Shown here: positions 11,025-20,003 of the stretch, piece after piece
Layout: each line of letters opens with the position of its first letter
Position numbering within the stretch: position 1 is the stretch's first letter
Assembly: GCF_028369055.1 (NCBI RefSeq)
Contig: NZ_JAQNCZ010000006.1
Coordinates: forward strand, 1 to 64,000
Reading direction: 5' to 3'
DNA length: 64,000 nt
DNA from: Cognatishimia sp. SS12
GTDB taxonomy: Bacteria > Pseudomonadota > Alphaproteobacteria > Rhodobacterales > Rhodobacteraceae
The notes under the pieces: generated by a model
What the model was told of the DNA's origin: nothing
The model's database searches: none
The model's input: only the letters and a program-made list of their open reading frames with translations
Position numbers and translations under genes: made by a program

Positions 11025-12149
11025 ATGGGCCTGTTTGGACCCCCTGCATTGATCTCTGTGGACGACAGCCGGGCCCGCGCCAAGCGGCGGGTTCCGAAAT
11101 TTGCCTTTGATTTCATCGACGGCGGCGCGGGGGCGGAAAACGGGCTGCGGCGCAATTCATCTGCCTTTCAGAATGAGCTGCTGCAGCCCTTTGCCTTGGA
11201 AAATACCGATCGCGAGATTGTCACAAAACGCCGTTTTCTGGATCAAGACTGGCAATTGCCCTTTGGGGTGGCGCCGATGGGATTAGCCGGATTGGCCTGG
11301 GCGGGGATGGATCAGCATCTGGCCGCGGCCGCCGAAAAATTTGGCGCGCCTTATGTGGCGTCAACACCCTCGACCGCCGCGTTGGAGGATTTGAAAACCA
11401 TCGCGCCCAATTCGGGGTGGTTTCAATTGTATGTCGGCCGCTCCGAAGAGATTGTGCAGGATCTGATCCTGCGCGCCGAAACCGCAGGTTATGACACATT
11501 GGTTGTCACCGCGGATGTGCCCCGGCCGGGCAAACGGCGGCGCGATCTGCGCAATAAATTCGGATTGCCGCTGAAAATTGGCCCGCGCATGATCGCCGAT
11601 GTGCTGACCCATCCGCAGTGGGCGCTGAATCTGTTGAAAACCGGCGTGCCGGGCTTTGCCAATCTGGCGCAATATGCCGACCCGGGGGCCAGCACGGCGT
11701 CTTTGGCCGAATTGATGGCCTCGCAAAGTTCGGGGCGTCTGGATTGGGATTTGTTGCAGAAAATTCGTCAGCGCTGGCGCAAAAAGCTAATCCTCAAAGG
11801 CATCAGCGCTGCGGAAAATGTAGCCAAAGCGATGGAAATTGGCGTGGATGCGGTCATTGTCTCCAACCACGGCGGGCGCCAGTTGGATGGGGCGCCGGCG
11901 ACATTGCATGCGCTCAAAGAGATCCGTAGCCAGATTGGCGATGCCTATCCCTTGGCCGTCGATGGCGGGGTGCGCAGCGGCGAAGATATTCTAAAGGCCT
12001 GCAATGCGGGCGCGGATTTTGTCTTTTTGGGGCGGCCGTTTCTTTATGCGGTGGCGGCGCAGGGGCCGCAGGGGGCCGACAATGTTTTTGCCATGCTGAA
12101 AGATGAATTGGTCAATGCCATGGTGCAGACCGGGCGGCCAATTCTCTGA
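11025..12149 (+). CDS. FMN-dependent alpha-hydroxy acid dehydrogenase
   Basis: This 374-residue enzyme belongs to the lactate / mandelate / glycolate oxidase family and oxidises a 2-hydroxy acid to a 2-oxo acid through FMN. The active-site signature SNHGGRQLDGAP carries the catalytic histidine and arginine. AVDGGVRSGEDILKACNAGADFVFLGRPF is the phosphate/FMN-binding part. ATADVPRPGKRRRDLRNKF-like sequence matches the membrane-anchor/loop-4 region of mandelate and lactate dehydrogenases. The ATG at 11025 follows AAGGA. Neighbouring SDR and ALDH genes fit processing of an aromatic hydroxyacid, but L-lactate dehydrogenase is equally compatible by sequence. Confidence 0.85.
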   Translation: MGLFGPPALISVDDSRARAKRRVPKFAFDFIDGGAGAENGLRRNSSAFQNELLQPFALENTDREIVTKRRFLDQDWQLPFGVAPMGLAGLAWAGMDQHLAAAAEKFGAPYVASTPSTAALEDLKTIAPNSGWFQLYVGRSEEIVQDLILRAETAGYDTLVVTADVPRPGKRRRDLRNKFGLPLKIGPRMIADVLTHPQWALNLLKTGVPGFANLAQYADPGASTASLAELMASQSSGRLDWDLLQKIRQRWRKKLILKGISAAENVAKAMEIGVDAVIVSNHGGRQLDGAPATLHALKEIRSQIGDAYPLAVDGGVRSGEDILKACNAGADFVFLGRPFLYAVAAQGPQGADNVFAMLKDELVNAMVQTGRPIL

Positions 12150-12157
12150 CAATTTTG

Positions 12158-12183
12158 CCCGCGGCCAGCGTTTTGGCCGCGGG
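12158..12183. terminator. Hairpin between convergent genes
   Basis: A perfect 9-bp inverted repeat, CCCGCGGCC / GGCCGCGGG, with loop AGCGTTTT, lies between the stop codons of the FMN dehydrogenase (+) and the SDR (-). Neither side has a real T tract, so it is either a weak bidirectional terminator or a 3'-end stabiliser. Confidence 0.5.
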
Positions 12184-12188
12184 GTGTC

Positions 12189-12956
12189 TTAGCTGCTCAT
12201 ACCGCCATCGACCATCAGGGTGATCCCGGTGGTAAAGGCGCTTTGATCAGAGGCGAGATAGAGCACGCTTTGGGCAATTTCATCCGGGGTGCCGTGGCGA
12301 CCCATCGGGATGATACTGTCAAAAAATTCCGTGCCGTCCTGACCAATTTCCTCGCCCAGCCCGATTTCAACGTTCTTTTGAAAACTGTTGTCGATCGGGC
12401 CGGGGTTGATCGAATTGACCCGGATACCCTTGGGCGCAAGCTCTTTGGACAGGCAGCGCATCAATCCAGTTTGCGCATGTTTGGCGGTGATATAGCCATA
12501 AACGCCCGGATCACCCCGGGTTCCGGCCACGCTTGAGGTGATGATGATGCTGCCGCCTTTGTCCATATGCGGCACCGCATATTTTGCCGCCAGAAATGCC
12601 CCGTGCACATGCACGTGCAGGACCGAGGCAAAGACATCGCTCGGATATTCGGTGATCGGGGCGACAACGCCAAAATTGCCCGCATTGCTGAACACGACCG
12701 AAATCGCGCCGAACCGGTCCACCGCCTCGCGGATATAGCGCGCGGCGTCGGCCTCATCGCTGACATCGGCCGCCACCAAAAGCACGTTGTCAAGCGCGGT
12801 GCCAAAGGCGGCCTCTGCGGCATCGCGCAGCGCCGTCATGTCCAGATCGACCAGCACCAGATTGGCGCCTTCGGCATGGAACAGCTTGGCGGTTGCGATC
12901 CCCAAACTGCCGGCCCCGCCGGTGATGACGCAGGTTTTTCCGCTTAATGCCGCCAT
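12189..12956 (-). CDS. Short-chain dehydrogenase/reductase (SDR)
   Basis: This is a 255-residue classical SDR. The NAD-binding motif TGGAGSLGIATA lies near residues 12-23; the NAG motif is in FSNAGNFG; the catalytic serine is in IIITSSVAG; and YGYITAKH holds the YxxxK pair. It ends with the usual ITLMVDGGMSS. The ATG at 12956 follows AGGAGA. It is 22 bases downstream of the aldehyde dehydrogenase on the same strand, so both are likely co-transcribed with the Liv transporter locus. It probably oxidises or reduces an alcohol/ketone intermediate of the imported compound. Confidence 0.88.
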   Translation of the reverse strand: MAALSGKTCVITGGAGSLGIATAKLFHAEGANLVLVDLDMTALRDAAEAAFGTALDNVLLVAADVSDEADAARYIREAVDRFGAISVVFSNAGNFGVVAPITEYPSDVFASVLHVHVHGAFLAAKYAVPHMDKGGSIIITSSVAGTRGDPGVYGYITAKHAQTGLMRCLSKELAPKGIRVNSINPGPIDNSFQKNVEIGLGEEIGQDGTEFFDSIIPMGRHGTPDEIAQSVLYLASDQSAFTTGITLMVDGGMSS

Positions 12957-12978
12957 GCTGTCTCTCCTTTTGTCTTGC

Positions 12979-14424
12979 TCATAGCGGGTAGTGGGGGACA
13001 CCCTCTTGGATGGTGATCCAGCGCAATTCGGTGAATTCATTCAGCACCGCCGTCCCGCCAAAGCGCCCATAGCCCGAATCTTTCATGCCGCCAAAGGGCA
13101 TCTGCGCCTCGTCGTGCACGGTGGGGCCATTGATGTGGCAAATGCCGGATTCAATGCGTTTGGCGACCGACATCGCGCGGGTGGTGTCGCGGCCAAAGAC
13201 GCTGGCGGACAGGCCATATTGGGTGTCATTGGCGACGCGAATGGCCTCGTCCACGCTTTGCACGCGCACGATTGAGGCGGTCGGCCCAAAACTTTCTTCG
13301 GCATAGATGCGCATGGCGGGGGTGACATTGTCCAAAAGGGTGGCGTCCATGATCACCCCGGTGGCGGACCCGCCTGCGGCAAGGGTTGCGCCTTTGTCGA
13401 CGGCATCCTGCACCAGCGCAGAAATCCGGCTGGCCGCCGCTTCGTCCACAACGCAGCCCAGCGGAGTGTTGCCCGCGCGCGGATCGCCCGCCTTGAGCGT
13501 CTTGGCCTTGGCGGCCAATTTGCTGACAAATTCATCCGCGATCTTTTCATCCACAATCAGACGTTCGGTGGACATGCAGATCTGCCCCTGATTCATATAG
13601 GCCGCAAAGGCCGCTGCGGCGACGGCGGCGTCAATATCGGCGTCCTCCAGCACCACCATCGGCGCTTTGCCTCCCAGTTCCAGCAGCGCGGGTTTCAGGC
13701 ATTCGCCGGATTTCTTGGCAATGATGCGCCCCACGCGGGTGGAGCCGGTGAAATTGGTGCGGCGGACGGCGGAATGCTCGATCAGCGTTTCTACGATCTC
13801 TGCCGCATCCTCGGGCGCGTTGGAAATGGCGTTCAGCACGCCGGGCGGAAAGCCCGCGTCCTGAATGGCTTCGACAATCAGGCTGTGCGTGCGCGGCGAA
13901 ATTTCCGAAGTTTTCATCACAACTGTATTGCCGCAGGCCAGAGGTGTCGCAATCGAGCGCACCCCCAGAATGACCGGCGCATTCCAGGGCGCAATGGCCA
14001 GCACCACACCCACCGGCTGGCGAATGCCCATGGCAAAACTGCCGGGCCGGTCCGAAGGGATGACCTCGCCCTTGATCTGCGTGGTCAGAGCGGCGGCTTC
14101 GCGCAGCATATTGGCGGCCAGTTTGACGTTGAACATCGCCCAGGCGGTGGTGGCGCCGATTTCTTCGGCCATGGCCTGCACGATGTCATCGCTGCGTGCC
14201 TGCAGCGAGTCCGCTGCCGCCATCAGCTTGGCGCGGCGCTCGGTCGGGCCAGTTTCGGACCATTCCGGGAAAGCCGCTGCTGCCGCATCCGCCGCCGCAA
14301 TGGCGTCTTCGATGGTTGCCGCTGCGGCCACGGTGGCGTCCTCGCCGGTGATTGGGTTCTTGCGGGTAAATGTCGCCCCATCCGAAGACGGCACTTTGCG
14401 CCCACCTATCAATAATTCAAGCAT
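12979..14424 (-). CDS. NAD(P)-dependent aldehyde dehydrogenase (salicylaldehyde/vanillin type)
   Basis: This 481-residue enzyme has the full ALDH signature: VLAIAPWNAPVILGVRSIA (cofactor), FTGSTRVGR, the catalytic glutamate in LELGGKAPMVV, the catalytic cysteine in NQGQICMSTER, and the C-terminal EESFGPTASIVRV. The length and GQICMSTER context resemble salicylaldehyde, vanillin and benzaldehyde dehydrogenases. The ATG at 14424 has AAGGAG upstream. It follows the Liv ATPase by 10 bases, so it sits in the transporter operon. A role in oxidising an aromatic aldehyde to the acid is a fair inference. Confidence 0.87.
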   Translation of the reverse strand: MLELLIGGRKVPSSDGATFTRKNPITGEDATVAAAATIEDAIAAADAAAAAFPEWSETGPTERRAKLMAAADSLQARSDDIVQAMAEEIGATTAWAMFNVKLAANMLREAAALTTQIKGEVIPSDRPGSFAMGIRQPVGVVLAIAPWNAPVILGVRSIATPLACGNTVVMKTSEISPRTHSLIVEAIQDAGFPPGVLNAISNAPEDAAEIVETLIEHSAVRRTNFTGSTRVGRIIAKKSGECLKPALLELGGKAPMVVLEDADIDAAVAAAAFAAYMNQGQICMSTERLIVDEKIADEFVSKLAAKAKTLKAGDPRAGNTPLGCVVDEAAASRISALVQDAVDKGATLAAGGSATGVIMDATLLDNVTPAMRIYAEESFGPTASIVRVQSVDEAIRVANDTQYGLSASVFGRDTTRAMSVAKRIESGICHINGPTVHDEAQMPFGGMKDSGYGRFGGTAVLNEFTELRWITIQEGVPHYPL

Positions 14425-14434
14425 GCCATTCTCC

Positions 14435-15154
14435 TTAAACAACCGCGCCCAGAAAGACGCTTTGAACTTCTTTATCATTTAATAATGTCGCTGCCTCTGC
14501 CGAGGCGGACATGCGGCCCGCTTCGATCAGATAGCCGCGGTCGGCGAGCTTCAGGCTGGCCTTGACGTTCTGTTCCACCATCAACAGCCCGACGCCGGTG
14601 GTTTTGATCTTGGCCAGCGCCTTGAACATTTCGCCGATCACAACCGGGGCGAGGCCCAAGCTTGGTTCATCCAGCATCAGGAAATCGGGGTTGGACATCA
14701 GCGCCCGCCCAATCGCCACCATCTGCTGCTCGCCGCCTGACATGGTGCGCGCGATCTGCTTTCGCCGCTCTTGAAGGCGGGGGAACAGATCGTAGATCAG
14801 CGCCAGCGTCTCCGCCTCGCGTTGTCGCGCGCGGATCGGGTTTGCGCCTAGGGTCAGGTTTTCTTCCACCGTCATATCGCCAAAGATCCCGCGCCCTTCG
14901 GGCACCAGCGCAATGCCGGCCTCGGTGATCAGATGCGGCGCGGTGCCCCGCAGGGGCTGCCCGTTCAGGGTGATCTGCGCGGCCCCGGCGCAGGGCACCA
15001 GCCCCGCGATGGCCTTCAGCAGCGAGGATTTGCCCGCGCCGTTGGCCCCCAGGATCACCACGGTTTCACCCTTGGCAATCTGCAGAGAGACTTTGTCCAG
15101 CGCCAGATGCTGGCCGTATTTTACCGTTACATCGCTGAGTTCAAGCATCGTCAT
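14435..15154 (-). CDS. Branched-chain-amino-acid-type ABC transporter ATPase (LivF-like)
   Basis: This is a 239-residue ABC ATPase: Walker A GANGAGKSS, Q-loop region EGRGIFGDMTVEENLTLGA, signature MSGGEQQMVAIGRALMS, and Walker B FLMLDEPSLGL. PEGRGIF is typical of LivF. The ATG at 15154 overlaps the 3' end of the LivG-like gene by 14 bases; the alternative ATG two codons later gives the same protein core. It works with LivG, LivH, LivM and LivK encoded immediately upstream. Confidence 0.92.
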   Translation of the reverse strand: MTMLELSDVTVKYGQHLALDKVSLQIAKGETVVILGANGAGKSSLLKAIAGLVPCAGAAQITLNGQPLRGTAPHLITEAGIALVPEGRGIFGDMTVEENLTLGANPIRARQREAETLALIYDLFPRLQERRKQIARTMSGGEQQMVAIGRALMSNPDFLMLDEPSLGLAPVVIGEMFKALAKIKTTGVGLLMVEQNVKASLKLADRGYLIEAGRMSASAEAATLLNDKEVQSVFLGAVV

Positions 15155-15869
15155 CTCCCAGATAGGCGCGGATCACTTCGGGATCGGCCAGCGCCTGATC
15201 CGTCGGCCCATCCGCGATGACCGCGCCGGCGCTCATGACAATGCAGCGCGCGCAGGTGGCCCGCACCGCATCCATGATATGTTCCACCAGCAGAATGGTG
15301 ATGCCGCGCTGTTGCAATCTGCGGATCAGGTCCACCCCGATCTGCAGCTCAGCCGGGTTGAGCCCCGCCAGCCATTCATCCAGCAGCAAGAGTTTTGGAT
15401 CCGCAACCATGGCGCGGGCCAGCTCCATGCGCTTTAGGTCAATATAGGTCAGATCGGCCACCGGCTCATCGCCGCGCCCCTCCAGCCCGACCAGCGCCAG
15501 ATTTTCGGCGACCTTGTCCAAGGCGGCCGCGCCCCAAAGGCGCTCGCGCCCATAGGCGGCCGAGATCAGCACATTTTCGGTCAGCGTCAGCGAGGGCAGG
15601 CTGCGCACCAGCTGAAAGGTGCGCGCCACGCCGCGTTTGGCGATTTTATGCGCGGGCAGCCCGGTTACCAGCTGATCCTGAAAGGCAATCTGCCCGCCGG
15701 AGACTTTCAAGGCCCCCGAGATCATGTTGAGCATGGTGGTCTTGCCCGAGCCATTGGGCCCCAGCAGCCCGACGATCTGCCCGGGTTCAATCGCAAAGGA
15801 CACATTATTGACCGCCAAGAGCCCGCCAAAACGGCGCGAGACGCCATCGACTTTGAGAACCTCGCTCAT
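15141..15869 (-). CDS. Branched-chain-amino-acid-type ABC transporter ATPase (LivG-like)
   Basis: This 242-residue ATPase has Walker A GPNGSGKTT, the LivG-typical GVARTFQLVRSLPSLTLTENV, and Walker B LLLLDEWLAGLNP. The ABC signature area reads LTYIDLKRMELARAM rather than a textbook LSGGQ. This departure is common in some Liv ATPases but is worth noting. The ATG at 15869 overlaps the LivM-like stop by four bases. Longer in-frame starts lie inside livM and are rejected. Confidence 0.9.
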   Translation of the reverse strand: MSEVLKVDGVSRRFGGLLAVNNVSFAIEPGQIVGLLGPNGSGKTTMLNMISGALKVSGGQIAFQDQLVTGLPAHKIAKRGVARTFQLVRSLPSLTLTENVLISAAYGRERLWGAAALDKVAENLALVGLEGRGDEPVADLTYIDLKRMELARAMVADPKLLLLDEWLAGLNPAELQIGVDLIRRLQQRGITILLVEHIMDAVRATCARCIVMSAGAVIADGPTDQALADPEVIRAYLGDDDA

Positions 15870-16795
15870 TGCGCCTCTCCCTTCCGGCGCTGGCCCAGCG
15901 TTTCCAACCGCGCCAGAATGCCATTGGGCACGGCAAATACGATCAGGATAAAGATGCCGCCCAGAATAATCGAATAATGGTTGGGGAAATTGGCCGATAG
16001 CCATTCAAACAACAGAAACAGCGGGATCGCCCCCACAATCGGCCCCCAGAGTTTCCCGGCCCCGCCCAAAAGCGCCATCACCAGCGTCAGGAAAGAGATG
16101 GTGGGGTTAAACACAATGGTCGGCTCAACATAGGTCCAGCGCGGGGCCTGTATCGCCCCCACCAGCGTGATGATCGTCGCGCTGAGCGCAAAGAGCGCCA
16201 GTTTGGTGCGCGTGACATCCACCCCGGCGTGGCGCGCGGCGACCTCATCATCGCCCACAGCCACCAGCGCCAGCCAGATCCGGCTTTTGCGCATGTAGAT
16301 GCCGATCAGCAGTGTCAGCACCAAAAGCGCCAGCAGCTGCCAATAGATATGGCGCGCTTCAAGCGGCAGAAAGATATAGCGCCCCAGGGTGCCGGTCACA
16401 TTGACCTCATACCAGGTAACGGTCTGGCGCACCAATTCAGCCAGACCAAAGGAAAAGATCACGAAATAGACCCCGGCCAGGCGCAGGGTGGCCAGACCAA
16501 CGACCAGCGATACGCTCAGCCCGATCAGCGCCGCCACGACCAGCACCAGCGGGTAGGGCAGGGTTTCGCTCAGCACTGCCACCGTATAGGCACCGATGCC
16601 AAAAAACGCGACGGTTGCCAAAGAGACATAGCGCGTTGGCCCGGAAAACATCGCCCAGGCGGTGGCCAGCGTCGCATAGCCGGTCAGCCCCAGCAACAGC
16701 CCGGTGCCATAATCGTTCAGCACCAGCGGCGCCCAGGCCAGCAAGCCAATGACCAGCAGCCCAAAGAGGAAGGGTTTCATAGAAAGAGGTCCCAT
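15866..16795 (-). CDS. ABC transporter permease (LivM-like)
   Basis: This 309-residue permease has roughly nine to ten membrane segments. The LivM landmark GPTRYVSLATVAFFGIGAYTVAVL lies near residue 52, and AVGDDEVAARHAGVDVTRTKLALFALSA near residues 178-205 is the conserved EAA-like cytoplasmic loop. The start at 16795 overlaps the LivH-like stop (TGATG). An internal ATG at 16780 is the alternative. The protein ends with GGIFILIVFAVPNGIL typical of LivM. Confidence 0.9.
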   Translation of the reverse strand: MGPLSMKPFLFGLLVIGLLAWAPLVLNDYGTGLLLGLTGYATLATAWAMFSGPTRYVSLATVAFFGIGAYTVAVLSETLPYPLVLVVAALIGLSVSLVVGLATLRLAGVYFVIFSFGLAELVRQTVTWYEVNVTGTLGRYIFLPLEARHIYWQLLALLVLTLLIGIYMRKSRIWLALVAVGDDEVAARHAGVDVTRTKLALFALSATIITLVGAIQAPRWTYVEPTIVFNPTISFLTLVMALLGGAGKLWGPIVGAIPLFLLFEWLSANFPNHYSIILGGIFILIVFAVPNGILARLETLGQRRKGEAQ

Positions 16796-17661
16796 CAGCT
16801 TGCCTTTCCAAACAGGCCCGATGGGCGCAGGAGCAGCAAAGCCAAGAAAATCAGATAGGTAGAGGCAAGGGTCAGCCCCGGATCAATATAGGCCGCCACG
16901 AAGGTTTCGACCAAGCCTAGGATCAACCCGGCAGCCAACGCGCCGGGCAGGCTGCCTTTGCCGCCCATGATCACCACGATCAGCGCCTTCATGGTAAAGA
17001 CCACGCCAGAGGTTACGGTGAAGGTCTGATACATTGAAATCACCACCCCGCCCGAGGCCGCCAGCGCCCCGCCGATGGCAAAGGCCATGCGTGATGTCTG
17101 GATCACATTGATCCCCACCAAAGGCGCAGAGCTGGCCGAAATGGCGACGGCGCGCATGCGCAGCCCCCAGCGGGTGCGCATCAAGAGCAGCACCAGCGCC
17201 CCGCCCAGAACCGCCGCCAAGATCAGCGCGCTCAGCCGGTTGAGCGCCACCACCGCGCCCAGGATGTCCACCGGCACATTGAGATAGGAATAGCTGGTGA
17301 AATTGCCGCCAAAGAGCACCAGCAGCACACCCTGAATGACAAACAAGAGGCCAAAGGTGGCGAGGATGGAATCCACTTCCAGCGCCTCGCTATTGGCCGA
17401 GCGCCGCACCAGCGGGCGCATGATCAGCGAAAAGATCCCGTAGGAAAAGGCAAAGCCCGCGGGCACCACGATCAGCAGCGACAGCAGCGGGCTGAGGCCA
17501 AGGGCGGTGAACAGAACATAGGCGGCAAAGGCGGCGGCAATCACCGTGTCGCCAAAGGACAGGTTCATGATGCGGGCGATGCCATATTGCAGCGTCAGCC
17601 CCATGGCCACCAGGGCATAGGTGCCCCCCAGAACCAACCCGTTTATAAGGTGTTCAAACAT
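16795..17661 (-). CDS. ABC transporter permease (LivH-like)
   Basis: This 288-residue permease begins MFEHLINGLVLGGTYALVAM, the hallmark N-terminus of LivH-type permeases. GIARIMNLSFGD and MRAVAISASSAPLVGINV (cytoplasmic loop) follow, and it ends LRPSGLFGKAS. Multiple hydrophobic segments span the protein. It is separated from the binding-protein gene by a 90-bp gap containing a strong hairpin (17702-17744), then overlaps livM. Confidence 0.91.
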   Translation of the reverse strand: MFEHLINGLVLGGTYALVAMGLTLQYGIARIMNLSFGDTVIAAAFAAYVLFTALGLSPLLSLLIVVPAGFAFSYGIFSLIMRPLVRRSANSEALEVDSILATFGLLFVIQGVLLVLFGGNFTSYSYLNVPVDILGAVVALNRLSALILAAVLGGALVLLLMRTRWGLRMRAVAISASSAPLVGINVIQTSRMAFAIGGALAASGGVVISMYQTFTVTSGVVFTMKALIVVIMGGKGSLPGALAAGLILGLVETFVAAYIDPGLTLASTYLIFLALLLLRPSGLFGKAS

Positions 17662-17701
17662 CGAGTTCTCAAGCTTTCAGGGATAGAGAAAAGCGCAGAA
17701 G

Positions 17702-17744
17702 CGGCGGCAATCGCGGGGCAGGGGATCCTGCCGCGCGACCGCCG
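17702..17744. other. Intercistronic hairpin after LivK-like gene
   Basis: In the gap between the binding-protein gene and the LivH-like gene, the arm at 17702-17722 pairs with 17727-17744. It gives about 17 paired bases with one three-base bulge and one mismatch around a GGAT loop. No T tract follows in the transcribed direction. Such hairpins are known to protect the upstream mRNA segment and raise binding-protein expression; that role here is inference. Confidence 0.6.
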
Positions 17745-17751
17745 ATCTGAC

Positions 17752-18990
17752 TTATTGCCAGGCGGGTTTTGGCAATTGTACCGTGCCGGCCCCGGCGCGG
17801 TCTTCGGGGGACAGGGCGACAAATTCGCCATCCTGCCACTGGCCCGCCCACCAGATGTTGCGCAGCTGATTGTCTTCCAGCTTGGTCTCGCCCAGCACGG
17901 TGTCAAACGTGCCTGTCGACAGTTCCTTGGCAATGGCGGCGCGATCCAGACCAACGCGGGCAATCGCCTCTTCCAGCATCTGCAGGCTTGCATAGATCAG
18001 CACGCTGCCCCAGTAATCCGGCGCGCGGCCCAGAACCTCTTCGTGGCGCTGGCGATATTCCGCGTTTGCCGCGTTGTTAGGGTCGATGCCGCCCAGGCTC
18101 ATCACGCCTTCCATCTGCCCACCCGAGATATTCTTGTAGACCGGGAAGCCCGCGCCCACACCCAGGTAGAAGACCGACGGATTATAGCTGGCGACCTGCG
18201 CCTGTTTGGTCAGCGCAAAGGTGTGCGGCGGATAGGAAAACGCCACAAATGTATCCGCGCCCGAGGCTTTGGCCTCGCTCAGGATCGTGGAGAAATCCGA
18301 GGTGCCGGGTGGAAAGCTCTTGTCATATTCGATCTCAAAGCCGGCCTCTTCAAAGCTGGGGCGCGCCGCTTTGACCAGGTCGATGCCAAAGCCATCGGCG
18401 ACCGAGATCATGGCGATCTTGTTGTTGATCTTGCCGTCGGCCTTGGCCGATTGCAGCACCGAGGCCAGCGCCGTGGCATAGTCATGACCACCGCCCATGA
18501 ACCAAAAGCTGGTGTCCCAGCGTTTGACAAAATCAGGGGCCTTGTCCGTCACCGCGGCCCCGGCGAGATGCGGGTAGCCATGGCGCGCCATCAGCGGGGC
18601 AACCGCCAGGTTAAACCCGGTGCCCCAGGGCGGCAGGATCAGATCGACCTTGTCCTGTGTGGCCAGACGCTCCACCGCGCGCACCACCTCTTCGGCAGAG
18701 GAGCGGTCGTCATAGGCCGTAACCTCGATCGGCAGGCGGCTGCCATCGGGCAGGGCCAGACCGCCCTTGGCGTTCACTTCGTTGACCCAAAGCTCATAGT
18801 TGGGCGTCACGGTCATATTGGCACCGCCCGCGTTGGGGCCGGTCGCCGAGACCGCATAGCCGATCCGCACCGATGTGCGGTCTTGTGCCTGCACGGCGGT
18901 GAACGCGCCTGCGCTGACAGTGGCGGCCAGACCCAGCGCGCCCATAGCGCGCGCAATCCAGGTGCCAGATTTGAATGATTTCGTTCGCAT
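17752..18990 (-). CDS. ABC transporter substrate-binding protein (LivK-like)
   Basis: This is a 412-residue periplasmic binding protein. The signal peptide (MRTKSFKSG..ARAMGALGLAATVSAGAFTAVQAQ) has cleavage expected after AQA near residue 36. The mature N-terminus VRIGYAVSATGPNAGGANM is the type I periplasmic fold used by amino-acid and aromatic-acid binding proteins. EEVVRAVERLATQDKVDLIL and the pocket segment NLAVAPLMARHGYPHLAG follow. The ATG at 18990 has AGGAT upstream. Alphaproteobacterial LivK relatives often bind aromatic acids rather than branched-chain amino acids, which would fit this neighbourhood. Confidence 0.9.
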   Translation of the reverse strand: MRTKSFKSGTWIARAMGALGLAATVSAGAFTAVQAQDRTSVRIGYAVSATGPNAGGANMTVTPNYELWVNEVNAKGGLALPDGSRLPIEVTAYDDRSSAEEVVRAVERLATQDKVDLILPPWGTGFNLAVAPLMARHGYPHLAGAAVTDKAPDFVKRWDTSFWFMGGGHDYATALASVLQSAKADGKINNKIAMISVADGFGIDLVKAARPSFEEAGFEIEYDKSFPPGTSDFSTILSEAKASGADTFVAFSYPPHTFALTKQAQVASYNPSVFYLGVGAGFPVYKNISGGQMEGVMSLGGIDPNNAANAEYRQRHEEVLGRAPDYWGSVLIYASLQMLEEAIARVGLDRAAIAKELSTGTFDTVLGETKLEDNQLRNIWWAGQWQDGEFVALSPEDRAGAGTVQLPKPAWQ

Positions 18991-19136
18991 AAAACATCCT
19001 CCCAAATGTCGGCCAGCCACAGATTCTCCGATCTGCGGGGCCAGATCTTCAGCCTAGAGAGGGAATTCCGGCAAAATAATAGACATTTTGAAGGAATGAT
19101 TGTACATTTGACGGGTTTTTGAGGGGGCGGAGCAGC

Positions 19137-19991
19137 ATGCACAACCAAGTTCTTCAGGCTGAGCGGTTGAAAAGCGCGCTCACCCGATCTGAGTTTTCGC
19201 TGCAGGGCGCGCGCTCTTATCTGGTGGTGCTGGCCTCAGGCTCTGCGGCGCTGGAGGCGGGCGAAGAAGTGATCCCCCTGACCGCCCCCTGCATGATCTG
19301 GGCCCCTTCGCTGAGTGCGGCCCGCCTGCGCATTGCCGCCGGCGCGCGCGGGTTTTTGCTGCGCGTGCCCGAGGCGATGCTGGGGCGGGCGATCCCCAGT
19401 GGGGCGATTTCATCCAATGTGCGCTACGCGATCTCCCAGCGCATCATTGCGCCCGCGCTCAGCAAGGCGGATCTTGGCAAACTGCAGACGTTGTTTGACG
19501 AAATTGAACATGAGCTTTTTCAGAATGACACTGGCGCCGAGGCGGTGATGGATCATTGCCTGTCGCTGCTTTTGATCCGCATATGGCGGCTCTCCAATCC
19601 GGCACCGGGCAAGGCGGGGCGGCTACCGCGCAAGGTGGCGCATGATTTCTTTGCCCTGGTCGAATTGCATCTGCATCATCACTGGCCGGTCAGCCGCTAT
19701 GCCCAACATCTGGGCGTTTCGCGCGACCGGCTGAACGCGATTGTGCGCCGCACGATTAACAATTCGCCGCATGGCTATGTGCAGCAGCGGATCATCAGCG
19801 ACGCCAAGCGGCTTTTGATCGAATCCGATTTGCAGGTCTCTGAAATCGCCTATCGGCTCGGTTTCAGCGATGCGGCCTATTTCAACCGCTTCTTTCAGCG
19901 CCACACCGATGTGCCGCCCGGCCAGTTCCGCCTGCGCTTCAAAGAGGACACCCCCGCAGAAAGCACACAGACCTATGCGGCCTGGCCCTGA
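19137..19991 (+). CDS. AraC family transcriptional regulator
   Basis: This is a 284-residue regulator. The N-terminal sensor half (LQGARSYLVVLASGSAALEA ... ARLRIAAGARGFLLRVPEA) is cupin-like. The C-terminal double HTH is WPVSRYAQHLGVSRDRLNAI and LQVSEIAYRLGFSDAAYFNR. The ATG at 19137 follows GAGGGGGCGG; an upstream in-frame TTG is less likely. It is divergent from the livK-type gene, whose operon it probably controls. The 146-bp gap carries the near-repeat ACATTTTGA / ACATTTGA about 23 bp apart (around 19082-19112). Confidence 0.88.
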   Translation: MHNQVLQAERLKSALTRSEFSLQGARSYLVVLASGSAALEAGEEVIPLTAPCMIWAPSLSAARLRIAAGARGFLLRVPEAMLGRAIPSGAISSNVRYAISQRIIAPALSKADLGKLQTLFDEIEHELFQNDTGAEAVMDHCLSLLLIRIWRLSNPAPGKAGRLPRKVAHDFFALVELHLHHHWPVSRYAQHLGVSRDRLNAIVRRTINNSPHGYVQQRIISDAKRLLIESDLQVSEIAYRLGFSDAAYFNRFFQRHTDVPPGQFRLRFKEDTPAESTQTYAAWP

Positions 19992-20003
19992 GCGGCGCGG
20001 CCC

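Noticed and set aside
17587-18978. 463-codon plus-strand frame opposite the livK-like gene
   Set aside because: Antisense of a clear periplasmic binding protein; no domain or ribosome site.
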